DNA from: Chitinophagaceae bacterium
GTDB taxonomy: Bacteria; Bacteroidota; Bacteroidia; Chitinophagales; Chitinophagaceae
Reading direction: 5' to 3'
NCBI GenBank assembly: GCA_947456805.1
Contig: CANGTN010000009.1
Coordinates: 1-53,494 of the forward strand
Length of the DNA: 53,494 nucleotides
Shown: piece after piece, positions 17,987 through 26,913 of the stretch
How the letters are laid out: each line of letters opens with the position of its first letter
Numbering within the stretch: position 1 is the first letter of the stretch
Notes under the pieces: generated by a model
What the model was told of the DNA's origin: nothing
Databases searched by the model: none
Seen by the model: only the letters and a program-made list of their open reading frames with translations
Program-made: the position numbers and the translations under genes

Positions 17987-18979
17987 TTGCAACAAGCCAA
18001 ACAAAACTTCAAACTGCAACTATTTGTAACCATTTTAGGTGTGGTGCTTTTTGCCATTAAAATGATGGCATATTATTTTACCAATTCATTAGCCATACTT
18101 ACCGATGCGTTGGAAAGTATTGTAAATATGCTCGCCGGTTTTATTGGTTTGTATTCTTTATATATTGCTGCAAAACCAAAAGATTCAGACCATCCGTATG
18201 GACATGGAAAGGCTGAATTTATTTCTGCTGCAGTAGAAGGTACCTTGATTGTAGCAGCCGGTTTGTTTATTATTTATCAATCTATAGAAACATTTTTTCA
18301 AGAACAAAAGATTGAACAATTAGATGCAGGAATTTGGCTAATAGCTTTTACTGCTGTGCTTAATTTTATTGCAGGATTTTTTTGTATTGCTCTTGGAAAG
18401 AAAAATAATTCCCTTGCATTAAAAGCAAGTGGCAAACATTTGCAGGTAGATACTTATTCAACGCTAGCAATAGTAGCAGGTTTATTGTTAATGTTGTTTA
18501 CGAAATTATATTGGCTTGATAAAGTTATCGCATTGATTACGGGAGTTTTAATTATTTACAACGGATATACAATTTTGCGTTCATCATTAGCAGGAATTAT
18601 GGATGAAGCAGATATTGAATTATTGAATCAAATGGTACAAGTATTAAATAGTAACAGAAATGAGAATTGGGTTGATTTGCATAACCTAAGGGTGATTAAA
18701 TATGGAAGTCTGCTTCATGTAGATTGTCATTTGACAGTGCCGTGGTTTTTAAATGTTCATGAAGCTCACTTAGAAATTGATGCACTTACAGATTTGATTA
18801 AAAATAATTTTGGCGATAGCATAGAATTTTTCGTACACACCGATCCATGTGTGCCTTTCAGCTGCAGCATTTGTAACAAGCAAAATTGTGCAGAGAGAAA
18901 AAGCCCATTGCAAAAACGGTTACAATGGACTTTGGATAATATTTTATCAGATAGCAAACACCAAATTTCTGCTACTTAA
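17987..18979 (+). CDS. Cation diffusion facilitator (CDF) transporter
   Basis: The 330-residue protein starts with TTG at 17987; the next ATG (18061) would remove most of the first membrane helix, so TTG is preferred. It has six membrane segments. Metal-site motifs are LTDALESIVNM (helix 2) and HLQVDTYST (helix 5), and DHPYGHGKAE is the family signature between them. The cytoplasmic C-terminal domain ends with a cysteine-rich piece (PCVPFSCSICNKQNC) that may bind metal. CDF proteins export Zn, Co, Fe or Mn by proton exchange. Association with SOD and OsmC suggests metal or oxidative stress, which is inference. Its 3' end overlaps the convergent lipoprotein gene by 8 bases. Confidence 0.92.
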   Translation: MQQAKQNFKLQLFVTILGVVLFAIKMMAYYFTNSLAILTDALESIVNMLAGFIGLYSLYIAAKPKDSDHPYGHGKAEFISAAVEGTLIVAAGLFIIYQSIETFFQEQKIEQLDAGIWLIAFTAVLNFIAGFFCIALGKKNNSLALKASGKHLQVDTYSTLAIVAGLLLMLFTKLYWLDKVIALITGVLIIYNGYTILRSSLAGIMDEADIELLNQMVQVLNSNRNENWVDLHNLRVIKYGSLLHVDCHLTVPWFLNVHEAHLEIDALTDLIKNNFGDSIEFFVHTDPCVPFSCSICNKQNCAERKSPLQKRLQWTLDNILSDSKHQISAT

Positions 18980-19628
18980 TAATGTATGATTGCAAGGTAT
19001 AAACTTCATTAATATTTACTCCCGCTGTTGTATTTGCAATTTGAATATTACTCTCAATGATGCCAATATTTTTAGAAAAATAAAATTCGCAGAAGCCAAA
19101 ATTTAAGTTACCTACCAGGGGAACTGCTGCAACTAAATCGGCTCTAACTTTTATTACATTGTTGTAGGTTGTATTGTTTACCAATCTCGAACCTCCTTTA
19201 CTTTCAATTTTATAAGCAGTATTAATTGTTATAGAGGTAATTCCTGCGGGCAATCCTGTTAATCCGCTTAAAACTTGACTTGTATTCCAAGTGCCATTTA
19301 CAGCAAGGTTATCTTTTAGTATTAATAACTCTAAAGCAGATATACCTACTGTTCTTAAAGTATAATAATCATTTGTATTTTTTGAATAGTATTGATTCGA
19401 TCCTGTAGTGCCTGATACAACATTATAGGTTCTATTATTAGCACTTGTATCCTTGTTTGATACTGTAAAAGTTCCTGTTGTTGGAGTGCCACCTGCAGTT
19501 ACCATCTTGTATGTCCAGTTGCTTCCTACTGTTGATGGTAAATAAGTATCTGCAGTAGATTCATTTTTTTTGCAACTGCCTACAATACAGCCAATTACTA
19601 TTAGTAAATAGTTAAATTTTTTCATCAT
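18972..19628 (-). CDS. Hypothetical lipoprotein
   Basis: The 218-residue protein has a lipoprotein signal (FNYLLIVIGCIVGSCKKNES, with lipobox VGSC near residue 19). After it comes a region rich in Thr, Ser, Gly and Asn (YLPSTVGSNWTYKM...TFTVSNKDT), typical of surface beta-sandwich proteins, with a late block FGFCEFYFSKNIGIIESNI. No named domain is recognised. The motif GSNWTY after the start is common in Bacteroidota lipoproteins of unknown role. The gene converges on the CDF gene and shares its last 8 bases. Confidence 0.78.
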   Translation of the reverse strand: MMKKFNYLLIVIGCIVGSCKKNESTADTYLPSTVGSNWTYKMVTAGGTPTTGTFTVSNKDTSANNRTYNVVSGTTGSNQYYSKNTNDYYTLRTVGISALELLILKDNLAVNGTWNTSQVLSGLTGLPAGITSITINTAYKIESKGGSRLVNNTTYNNVIKVRADLVAAVPLVGNLNFGFCEFYFSKNIGIIESNIQIANTTAGVNINEVYTLQSYIIK

Positions 19629-19742
19629 TTTTTTGTAAAGATATTGTTATAAAATTTAAAATAAAAACAAGGTATTATAATCTTATTTTAGTTGAAATAA
19701 TCGAATGTAAATATCCAATTTTTAAATTAATCTTGTGTAATA

Positions 19743-20471
19743 ATGCAAAATATCAAAGAAACAATCCTCAAAAATCAATTTTTATTTTCAAAAGTTGTCT
19801 CTTTAAATCCAACCCTTGAATCAATCGTTCAAATGGATTTTTCATTTGACAATTATCAAATAACAAAAGAGTTGATTTTGGATACTGAAAAATTTTCTCA
19901 GTTTGTCAATTCCAAAATACAAAAACACAGTGCTTTATTTGGTGTAGGAGGATATCTTGAACAAAGAAGTTTATACCAGAGAAGTGAAATCTTTGGTAAT
20001 AATATTTCACAACATTCAAAAAATATTGATCTGCAAATTGAAGAACCAAGAACACTTCACTTGGGTATTGATATTTGGGGAAATGCCGGAACGCCTGTTT
20101 TTGCGCCATTAAATGGGATTGTACACAGCTTTGCATTCAATGATAACTTCGGAGATTATGGGGCCACAATTATTCTTCAGCATCAATTGGAAGATTGTAT
20201 TTTTCACACATTATATGGGCATCTTTCTTTGGCAGATTTACAACATTTAAATAAAGGGATGGCTATAGAAAAGGGTCAAATAATTGCACATTTTGGACAA
20301 CCTCACGAAAATGGTAATTGGCCCCCACATCTTCATTTTCAAATTATTATTGATATGCAAATGAAAGAAGGTGATTATCCCGGTGTATGCAAATTAAGCG
20401 AACAACATTATTATGCTCATAATTGTCCAGATCCTGATATTATTTTACAAATGATGCATTTTGTAAAATAA
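19743..20471 (+). CDS. M23-type peptidoglycan endopeptidase-like protein
   Basis: The 242-residue protein carries a LytM/M23 domain in its second half. Zinc ligands are in LHLGIDIWGNAGTP (His and Asp, near residue 105) and PPHLHFQII (HxH, near 200), with the LYGHLSLADL histidine near 160. M23 enzymes cleave peptide cross-links of peptidoglycan. The first 90 residues are unlike a signal peptide, and no export signal is visible. That is odd for a wall enzyme and leaves location open. All key residues are present, so an active enzyme is likely. Confidence 0.87.
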   Translation: MQNIKETILKNQFLFSKVVSLNPTLESIVQMDFSFDNYQITKELILDTEKFSQFVNSKIQKHSALFGVGGYLEQRSLYQRSEIFGNNISQHSKNIDLQIEEPRTLHLGIDIWGNAGTPVFAPLNGIVHSFAFNDNFGDYGATIILQHQLEDCIFHTLYGHLSLADLQHLNKGMAIEKGQIIAHFGQPHENGNWPPHLHFQIIIDMQMKEGDYPGVCKLSEQHYYAHNCPDPDIILQMMHFVK

Positions 20472-20557
20472 CAAAATTATTCCCAAGAATTTTTTTTGAA
20501 AAAATATATTCAATAACAGTCTTTATTTTTATCTTCACATCGAAAAAATAAAATTCT

Positions 20558-20818
20558 ATGGCACAACATTTTGAAGGAGATACAAAAAAATTTACCCTTA
20601 CTGCTTTCCTTTCTTTTGCAACTGTATTTTGTATTTTAATATTATTCATGCAATGCCATGGAAATTATGAACCTAAAAATGCTCATTCAGGTTCTAAACA
20701 TGAATCAGTAGGAGAAGCACCTTCTCAACACAACAGTGATGCTCATCCTGCAACAGCTCATCAAGCGAAAGATACTGCTGCACACCATGAAATGTCAACT
20801 GATACTTTACACAAATAA
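20558..20818 (+). CDS. Small membrane protein with His-rich tail
   Basis: The 86-residue protein has one membrane segment (about residues 13-31, LTAFLSFATVFCILILFMQC) after a short charged N-terminus. The remaining 50 residues form a hydrophilic tail with about ten histidines (HSGSKHESVGEA, HNSDAHPATAHQ, AAHHEMSTDTLHK). Such a tail could bind metal ions or simply be flexible. Similar miniproteins near respiratory genes are known in Bacteroidota, but I cannot assign a family. It converges with the cytochrome c peroxidase gene, 25 bases away. Confidence 0.72.
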   Translation: MAQHFEGDTKKFTLTAFLSFATVFCILILFMQCHGNYEPKNAHSGSKHESVGEAPSQHNSDAHPATAHQAKDTAAHHEMSTDTLHK

Positions 20819-20843
20819 TTTTACTATTAAATTATCGAAAAGG

Positions 20844-21794
20844 TCATTTATTAATTTTAGTAGCATATTTTTTCCCTGTAAGGGTTTTTAAAAATGCTAC
20901 TAAATCTGCTTTGTCTTGTTTGTTCAATCCCATGGGTTTTTCAACTGTTGCATCAATGTTGATTGGATTACTAACGAAAACACTTGTGTTGTTGTAATAC
21001 TCTATAACTTCTTCTAAAGTTTTGAATCTGCCATCATGCATGTATGGTGCTGTAAGGGCAATATTGCGTAGTCCGGGAATTTTGAATTTGCCTAAATCAC
21101 TGCTGTCTTTTGTAATTTCAAATCTGCCTTTATCAGTTGATTGATCATTGTCGTATAAACCAATATTTTTAAATTCATCCGTTGTGAAATCTTCTCTTTT
21201 GTGGCAATCAAAACAATGGGTTTCTTCACTCAAAAATAATTGCCTTCCTCTTTCTTCCTGTGCTGATAGTTTCCCTTTATTGTCAAATGCCATATCAAAT
21301 TTGCTGTCGCCTGTTTCTAATGTTTTTTCAAATGCAGCAAATGCAGCAGCTAAGTTTTTAGCATTGGGTTTTGTTCCAAATAAGTTGATGAATAATTTTT
21401 TGTAGTATTCATTTTTATTTAATCTTTCTATAGCTTCTTGTATAGGAAGTCCCATTTCATCTGGATTCGAAATAGGCATTAATGCTTGCTGTTCAAGGCT
21501 TTCAGCCCTTCCATCCCAAAAAAAGTAAGGTCTGTTTTTCATGTTCAATACACTCGGAGTATTGCGTTTGGTTAACTGGTTGTAAATTCCTAAACTAAAT
21601 GCTGAAGTATCTGCAAAGCCAAACTCGGGTTTATGACAACTTGCACAGCTTACAGAAGAGTCTTTGGATAATATTTTTTCGAAAAATAATTTTTCTCCAA
21701 GTTTTGCTTTCGTGTTTATAGGGGTAGTTGAAATAAATGCATAACCGGCAATTATTAAAGTTAATAGGAAAGCGGTATAAAACAATTTCTTCAT
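20844..21794 (-). CDS. Di-haem cytochrome c peroxidase (MauG/CcpA family)
   Basis: The 316-residue protein has a signal-like N-terminus (LFYTAFLLTLIIAGYAF) and two haem c sites, CASCH near residue 50 and CFDCH near residue 195. Other family blocks are RNTPSVLNM and FFWDGRAESLEQQALMPISNP, and IPGLRNIALTAPYMHDGRF near the distal haem ligand. Periplasmic enzymes of this family reduce hydrogen peroxide with electrons from small cytochromes; related MauG-like proteins modify protein side chains. Length favours the peroxidase type. The gene is alone on the minus strand. Confidence 0.93.
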   Translation of the reverse strand: MKKLFYTAFLLTLIIAGYAFISTTPINTKAKLGEKLFFEKILSKDSSVSCASCHKPEFGFADTSAFSLGIYNQLTKRNTPSVLNMKNRPYFFWDGRAESLEQQALMPISNPDEMGLPIQEAIERLNKNEYYKKLFINLFGTKPNAKNLAAAFAAFEKTLETGDSKFDMAFDNKGKLSAQEERGRQLFLSEETHCFDCHKREDFTTDEFKNIGLYDNDQSTDKGRFEITKDSSDLGKFKIPGLRNIALTAPYMHDGRFKTLEEVIEYYNNTSVFVSNPINIDATVEKPMGLNKQDKADLVAFLKTLTGKKYATKINK

Positions 21795-21923
21795 GGTAAT
21801 TGATTCTATGCAACAAGCAAATTAAACTGGTTGCAAATGTAATTCTAACCGATGGATATTATTATAAATTTCAAGTGCGATGGATAATAGCTTGTTCTCA
21901 GGTGCTTAATGAATGCTTATGAC

Positions 21924-21955
21924 TTTGAACCTTTGCACAGAACCCTTTATCTTTA
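21924..21955 (+). promoter_or_regulatory. Candidate promoter of the HD-lpxD-lpxC block
   Basis: TTTG at 21924-21927 is followed after 20 bases by TATCTTTA (21948-21955), one base off TAnnTTTG. Both boxes and their spacing fit the Bacteroidota consensus. The start codon of the HD gene follows 20 bases later. Confidence 0.5.
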
Positions 21956-21975
21956 TTGTTATTTAAAATTAGAAA

Positions 21976-23184
21976 ATGCCTTTAAAAAGAAAAATAATCA
22001 ATGATCCAGTCTATGGGTTTATAACTATTTCTGATGATTTGATTTTTGATATTGTTGCACATCCTTATTATCAAAGGCTTCGAAGAATTCATCAAATGGC
22101 ATTGGCCTATCTGGTGTATCCAGGGGCGGTACATACAAGATTACATCATTCTTTAGGAGCGTATCACCTGATGTGCTTGGCTGTAACTGAATTAAGAAAT
22201 AAGGGTACTGTTATTTCTAAAGAAGAAGAAATTGCGGTGAAAGCTGCCATTTTACTGCATGATGTAGGTCATGGCCCCTTTTCGCATGCGCTTGAAAATA
22301 AATTTTTATCTGGTGTACATCATGAAACATTGAGTTTGCAAATAATGCAGGTGATGAATGAAGATTTGGGTGGACAACTCAAGTTGGCAATTGAAATTTT
22401 TACCGGTAAGTATCCAAGAAAATTTTTACATCAATTAATCAGTGGTCAATTAGATGTGGATAGAATGGATTATTTAACAAGAGATAGTTTTTTTACTGGA
22501 GTAAGTGAGGGAGTAATTGGTTATGATAGAATTTTAAAAATGCTAGTGGTGCATGAAGATGAATTGATGGTTGAGGAGAAAGGAATTTACAGCATTGAAA
22601 AATTTTTAGTAGCAAGAAGACAAATGTACTGGCAAGTGTATTTACATAAAACAGTCATGAGTGCTGAAGTGATGTTGGGCAATATTTTAAAGCGTGTTAG
22701 AGAATTGAGTGCAAATGGTATTGAGGCTTTAAAAACCGGAGGTGCAACTGATTTTTTCTTATACAATTTTGATGGTAAGATGAACAGAGAAACATTGAAT
22801 CAGTTTTGCCAGTTGGATGATATTGATTTTTCATTTGCTGTTAAACGCTGGAGCAATCATCCGGATTTTGTATTGAGTGAACTTTGTAAAAGATTACTCA
22901 ACAGGCAATTGCTGAAAATTAAATTACAGGCAGAACCTTTTGAAGCAGCTGAAGTGCAAGAAAAACTAGCAGATGCAGCTAAACAATTAGGTGTTGATGC
23001 AACAACAGCATCTTATTTTGTATTTACAGGAACTGCTAATAATACCATGTATCAGTCTCAAGACGAGCGAATCAATATTTTATTTAAAGATGGCAAGGTT
23101 AAAGATATTGCGGCTATTGACAATTCTTTAATTCATCAAACCATTTCAGCGCCAATTAAAAAATTCTACATTTGTTCGTTATAA
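21976..23184 (+). CDS. HD-domain phosphohydrolase (SAMHD1/dGTPase-like)
   Basis: The 402-residue protein has an HD metal-binding domain: HHSLGAYHLMCLAV (first His), LLHDVGHGPFSHALE (the HD pair near residue 95) and DVDRMDYLTRDSFF (last Asp, near 165). This set resembles the dNTPase-related HD superfamily, including YP_/SAMHD1-like proteins. The C-terminal half is less conserved. It probably hydrolyses a nucleotide, but the substrate is unknown. The gene stands before lpxD in the same direction, 55 bases away, an arrangement that I recall as common in Bacteroidota lipid A clusters. Confidence 0.9.
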   Translation: MPLKRKIINDPVYGFITISDDLIFDIVAHPYYQRLRRIHQMALAYLVYPGAVHTRLHHSLGAYHLMCLAVTELRNKGTVISKEEEIAVKAAILLHDVGHGPFSHALENKFLSGVHHETLSLQIMQVMNEDLGGQLKLAIEIFTGKYPRKFLHQLISGQLDVDRMDYLTRDSFFTGVSEGVIGYDRILKMLVVHEDELMVEEKGIYSIEKFLVARRQMYWQVYLHKTVMSAEVMLGNILKRVRELSANGIEALKTGGATDFFLYNFDGKMNRETLNQFCQLDDIDFSFAVKRWSNHPDFVLSELCKRLLNRQLLKIKLQAEPFEAAEVQEKLADAAKQLGVDATTASYFVFTGTANNTMYQSQDERINILFKDGKVKDIAAIDNSLIHQTISAPIKKFYICSL

Positions 23185-23239
23185 AATACAATTTTGTTGG
23201 GTTTTTAATAATCATTTTGTATAAAACAATATCATTAAT

Positions 23240-24298
23240 ATGACATTTACTGCGTCGCAAATAGCTTTATTAATCAATGCTACAATTGAAGGCGATGCCA
23301 CGGTATCGGTTCATTCTTTTGGAAAAATTGAAGAAGCAAAATCTGGTCAGTTGGCTTTTTTAGCAAATCCTAAATACGAAGATTTTTTATATACTACTCA
23401 AGCTTCTGTAATTATTATCAATCATAGTTTACAACTCAAAAATCCTATTTCAGCTACTTTGCTTCGTGTGCCAGATGCATATAGTGCATTTGCAATTTTA
23501 CTGGGTAAATACCAGGAGCTGGAATCACAACAATTACAGGGCATTCAACAACCGAGCTACATATCATCAACAGCAACTTTAGGTAACCATGTTTTTGTTG
23601 GTGCTTTTGCTTATATCGGTGACAATGTGAGTATTGGAAATAATGTAAAAATCTATCCCGGAGTATTTGTTGGAAACAATGTCTTAATCGCAGATGATAC
23701 AACTTTACATCCAGGTGTAAAAGTGTATCATGAATGTAAGTTGGGTAAACATGTTACAATTCATGCCGGTACGGTAATAGGAAGTGATGGTTTTGGTTTT
23801 GCTCCACAAGCAGACGGAGGCTATAAAAAAGTACCGCAAATTGGAAATGTGGTAATTGAAGATTTTGTTGAAATAGGCGCTAATACTACTATTGATCGGG
23901 CTACAATTGGAAGTACGATTATTAGAATGGGGGTTAAATTGGACAACCTTATTCAAATTGCACATAATGTAGAGGTAGGTATCAATACGGTTATTGCTGC
24001 GCAATGTGGCATTAGTGGCAGCACTAAAGTTGGTAAGAATGTAATGATGGGCGGACAAGTTGGAACTGCCGGACACATTAGTATTGCAGATGGCAGCAAG
24101 ATTGCCGGACAAAGTGGTATTACTAAAACAATAAAAAATATTAATGCTACTGTCACAGGAAATCCTGCGCAGCCGGCATCAGCTTCACTTCGAAGCCAGG
24201 CATTGGTAAAAAACCTACCGGATTTAGAGAAACGAATCAAAGAGCTGGAAAAGTTAGTTGAGGAATTAGTGAAAAAGGAGAAAGTCGGAGGTCATTAA
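23240..24298 (+). CDS. lpxD: UDP-3-O-(3-hydroxyacyl)glucosamine N-acyltransferase LpxD
   Basis: The 352-residue protein adds the N-linked hydroxyacyl chain in the third step of lipid A synthesis. The N-terminal uridine-binding part (residues 1-100) is followed by left-handed beta-helix hexapeptide repeats (about 110-310), including [16 protein letters not shown] with the catalytic-type histidine and [15 protein letters not shown] short coiled-coil C-terminus ([20 protein letters not shown]) is typical for trimerisation. Its last codons (KVGGH and stop) lie in the first units of the AAGT repeat array that follows. Next gene is lpxC-fabZ. Confidence 0.96.
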   Translation: MTFTASQIALLINATIEGDATVSVHSFGKIEEAKSGQLAFLANPKYEDFLYTTQASVIIINHSLQLKNPISATLLRVPDAYSAFAILLGKYQELESQQLQGIQQPSYISSTATLGNHVFVGAFAYIGDNVSIGNNVKIYPGVFVGNNVLIADDTTLHPGVKVYHECKLGKHVTIHAGTVIGSDGFGFAPQADGGYKKVPQIGNVVIEDFVEIGANTTIDRATIGSTIIRMGVKLDNLIQIAHNVEVGINTVIAAQCGISGSTKVGKNVMMGGQVGTAGHISIADGSKIAGQSGITKTIKNINATVTGNPAQPASASLRSQALVKNLPDLEKRIKELEKLVEELVKKEKVGGH

Positions 24299-24408
24299 AG
24301 TTGGGAAAGTCAGTAAAGTCCGAAAAAACGGGAAAGTCAGTGAAGTCGGGAAGTCGGAATTAGGAAAACCTCTTCAACCTCTTGAACTTTTTCAACTTCT
24401 TGAACTCC
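24281..24408. repeat. Paired nonamer arrays, inverted, between lpxD and lpxC-fabZ
   Basis: The left arm on the plus strand is a period-9 array from 24297 to 24359: AAAGTTGGG, AAAGTCAGT, AAAGTCCGA, AAAAACGGG, AAAGTCAGT, GAAGTCGGG, AAGTCGGAA. One earlier unit (AAAGTCGGA, 24281-24289) lies inside the lpxD coding end. The right arm, 24369-24404, is CCTCTTCAA, CCTCTTGAA, CTTTTTCAA, CTTCTTGAA, again period 9 but of the opposite strand type (reverse complement starts GAAGTTGAA). There is no gene between the arms, only about nine bases. Confidence 0.85.
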
Positions 24409-24461
24409 ATAAACCAATTACCCGCATAATTAAATCAACATCAGCTTTCGTTAGTATCACT

Positions 24462-24469
24462 TATTTTTG
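24462..24469 (+). promoter_or_regulatory. TAnnTTTG box before lpxC-fabZ, with a small palindrome
   Basis: TATTTTTG (24462-24469) is an exact -7 match. It is followed at once by TAGGAT-TGT-ATCCTA (24470-24484), a 6-bp inverted repeat at the expected transcription start, which could be an operator or a 5' hairpin. The string ATTTTTGTAGGATTG (24463-24477) recurs at 42749-42763. Confidence 0.4.
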
Positions 24470-24494
24470 TAGGATTGTATCCTAATCGTTGAAG

Positions 24495-24512
24495 GGTGCG
24501 ACGCCACAAAAA
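24495..24512 (+). repeat. Dispersed GTGCGACGC motif, copy 1
   Basis: GGTGCGACGCCACAAAAA occurs here, in the leader of lpxC-fabZ. A near-identical GTGCGACGCAACAAAA occurs on the opposite strand at 39655-39670. Both sit in intergenic DNA. Confidence 0.4.
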
Positions 24513-24555
24513 GTTGAGTATTGTACAGGTGCTCGTTACCCAAAAAAATAATTCT

Positions 24556-25965
24556 ATGGACATACATTTTAATCCTGATAAGCAACATACACTGGGAAAT
24601 TCTATTAGTATCAGTGGTACAGGTTTACATACAGGAGTATTGGTAGACATGACTTTGAAGCCTGCAAATCCGGGTTTTGGTATTCAATTTCAACGTATTG
24701 ATTTGCCGAATCAGCCTATTATAAAAGCAGATTGTGATTTGGTAACCGACACGAGCAGGGGAACTACTTTACAAGTTGGAGACGCTAAAATAAGTACGGT
24801 AGAACATGTACTGGCAGCTTTGGTAGGGATGGGTGTAGATAATACTTTGATAGAATTGAACGGACCTGAAATTCCGATAATTGATGGCAGCAGCGAACCT
24901 TTTGTAAGGTTAATTGAAGAAGCTGGTGTGGTAGAACAGGAAGCAAATAAAATATGGTATAGTATAGATGAAAATATTTATTTGTATGATGAAGGCAAAC
25001 GTGTAGAGATGGTGGCAATGCCTGCATTGGATTATCAAATTACAACACTGATAGATTTTAATAGTCCGGTATTGGGTACACAACATGCCGGTTTAAAATC
25101 AATTAAAGAATTTAAAACAGAGATTGCACCTTGCAGAACATTTTGTTTTTTACACGAGTTGGAAATGTTGCTGGATAATGATTTGGTGAAAGGTGGCGAT
25201 ATTAATAATGCAATTGTAGTAGTAGATAAGCCGGTGACTGAAGAGGAGATGAATAGATTGGCTAAAGCTTTTAAAAGAGATAAAATTGAAATAAAAACAG
25301 AAGGCTATCTCAACAATTTGGAACTTCGTTTTCCGAATGAACCTGCAAGACACAAGCTTTTGGATGTAATTGGAGATTTAGCATTGATTGGTTATCCGAT
25401 TAAGGCAAGAATTATTGCAAACAGACCGGGACATAGCAGTAATGTTGATTTTGCAAAAAAAATAAAGCAATATATCAAGAAGAATAAACATGTAAAAGAT
25501 GTACCGGTTTATAATCCAACATTACCACCAATATTTACTTTACAAGAAATTGAAAAAACATTACCACATCGTCATCCTTTTTTATTGGTAGATAAGATTA
25601 TTGAATTAACCGACAATCAAATTGTAGGTGTGAAAAATGTAACTTTCAATGAATGGTTTTTTGTAGGTCATTTCCCAGGAAACCCTGTAATGCCTGGTGT
25701 TTTGCAGATTGAAGCACTGGCACAAACAGGTGGTATATTATGTATTAATTCAATGCCGGAAGGGCAATATGATACATATTTTTTAAAGATTGATAACTGT
25801 AAGTTTAAACAAATGGTAAGGCCCGGTGATACGATGCTTTTGAAAATGGAAATGGTAGGCGTAATTCGCAGAGGCATTTGTGAAATGAAAGGCACTGTTT
25901 ATGTAAACGGAAAAGTTGCTACTGAAGCCGACTTGGTAGCACAAGTAGTAAGAAGAAATAATTAG
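24556..25965 (+). CDS. lpxC/fabZ: Bifunctional LpxC deacetylase / FabZ dehydratase
   Basis: The fused protein of 469 residues starts at ATG 24556 (MDIHFNPDKQHTL); an upstream in-frame GTG at 24496 would add 20 residues without family support. Residues 1-310 are LpxC, a zinc deacetylase for the first committed lipid A step. Zinc ligands are in TVEHVLAALVG and HKLLDVIGDLAL, and the catalytic histidine in NRPGHSSNVDF. Residues about 325-469 are FabZ, which dehydrates 3-hydroxyacyl-ACP in fatty acid synthesis, with PHRHPFLLVDK (catalytic His) and GHFPGNPVMPGVLQIEALAQ. The fusion is a hallmark of Bacteroidota and couples control of lipid A and fatty acid supply. lpxA follows. Confidence 0.97.
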   Translation: MDIHFNPDKQHTLGNSISISGTGLHTGVLVDMTLKPANPGFGIQFQRIDLPNQPIIKADCDLVTDTSRGTTLQVGDAKISTVEHVLAALVGMGVDNTLIELNGPEIPIIDGSSEPFVRLIEEAGVVEQEANKIWYSIDENIYLYDEGKRVEMVAMPALDYQITTLIDFNSPVLGTQHAGLKSIKEFKTEIAPCRTFCFLHELEMLLDNDLVKGGDINNAIVVVDKPVTEEEMNRLAKAFKRDKIEIKTEGYLNNLELRFPNEPARHKLLDVIGDLALIGYPIKARIIANRPGHSSNVDFAKKIKQYIKKNKHVKDVPVYNPTLPPIFTLQEIEKTLPHRHPFLLVDKIIELTDNQIVGVKNVTFNEWFFVGHFPGNPVMPGVLQIEALAQTGGILCINSMPEGQYDTYFLKIDNCKFKQMVRPGDTMLLKMEMVGVIRRGICEMKGTVYVNGKVATEADLVAQVVRRNN

Positions 25966-26064
25966 ATGCAGCGAATTGAGGAAAAATTGCGTCTACGAAA
26001 AATCTGGTATTGCAACAGAGAAAATTGCAATGCTGACTAAAAATTACACACTTAACAAAACTGA

Positions 26065-26862
26065 ATGACACATCCATTTACCTACATTGACCCCAATGCT
26101 AAGGTTGCTTCTAATACAAAAATTGATCCTTTTACAGTAATACACGGTGATGTAACTATTGGCGAAGGAACCTGGATTGGTAGTAATGTAACTATCATGG
26201 AAGGCACTAAAATTGGAAAAAATTGTAGAATTTTTCCGGGTGCTGTAATAGGTGCAATACCTCAAGATTTAAAATTTAGTGGCGAAAAAACCACAGTTGA
26301 AATTGGGGATAATACTACTATTCGTGAGTTTGTAACTGTGAATAGGGGTACAGAAGAAAAAGGCAAAACAATTGTAGGTAGCAATTGCCTGATTATGGCA
26401 TACAGCCACATTGCACATGATTGTATTATCGGCAATCATTGTATTATGAGTAACAGTGTACAAGTTGCGGGACATGTAGTGGTTGGAGATTATGCAATCA
26501 TTGGTGGGGTGAGTGCGGTGCATCAGTTTGTGCATATTGGTCAACACACATTTATTGCGGGGGGAAGTTTGGTAAGTAAAGATGTGCCACCTTATATCAA
26601 AGCAGTTCGTAATCCTTTGAGTTATGGTGGTGTAAACAGTGTAGGATTAAAAAGAAGAGGTTTTACTTTAGATAAGATTAATCATGTGTTGGATATATAC
26701 AGAATTATTTATAACAAAGGATTAAATACATCACAAGCAGTTGATTTTATTGAAGAAGAAATCAAGGCAAGTGATGAACGTGACGAGATTGTAACTTTTA
26801 TAAGAGATAGCGGAAGAGGTATTATCAAAAAGTTTACAAAAGGCTTAACTGACGAAGATTAA
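26065..26862 (+). CDS. lpxA: UDP-N-acetylglucosamine acyltransferase LpxA
   Basis: The 265-residue protein makes the first acylation in lipid A synthesis, adding a hydroxyacyl chain to UDP-GlcNAc. Hexapeptide repeats of the left-handed beta helix cover residues 5-190 (ASNTKIDPFTVIHGDVTIGE, IGSNVTIMEGTKIGKNC). The catalytic histidine is in SHIAHDCIIGNHCIM, and the acyl-chain region GGVSAVHQFVHIG is present. The C-terminal helical part with KRRGFTLDKINHVLD is typical. Length is normal. It follows lpxC-fabZ after 99 bases, in the usual Bacteroidota order. Confidence 0.97.
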   Translation: MTHPFTYIDPNAKVASNTKIDPFTVIHGDVTIGEGTWIGSNVTIMEGTKIGKNCRIFPGAVIGAIPQDLKFSGEKTTVEIGDNTTIREFVTVNRGTEEKGKTIVGSNCLIMAYSHIAHDCIIGNHCIMSNSVQVAGHVVVGDYAIIGGVSAVHQFVHIGQHTFIAGGSLVSKDVPPYIKAVRNPLSYGGVNSVGLKRRGFTLDKINHVLDIYRIIYNKGLNTSQAVDFIEEEIKASDERDEIVTFIRDSGRGIIKKFTKGLTDED

Positions 26863-26913
26863 TTTATAACTCTGAGACAATTATTTTTTCTATTCAACAA
26901 TTAATTTTTACCA

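Noticed and set aside
18972-18979. Frameshift joining the CDF and lipoprotein genes
   Set aside because: The genes are on opposite strands and only overlap by 8 bases at their 3' ends; both are complete.
23705-24112. Minus-strand frame opposite lpxD (135 codons)
   Set aside because: Antisense to hexapeptide repeats; the regular repeats keep other frames open by chance.
24281-24408. CRISPR-like array
   Set aside because: Units are 9 bases and contiguous, with no 25-40-base repeats, no spacers and no cas genes in the window.
24496-24555. Longer N-terminus of LpxC/FabZ from GTG
   Set aside because: The added residues are encoded by the dispersed GTGCGACGC motif and leader, and family members start at the later ATG.
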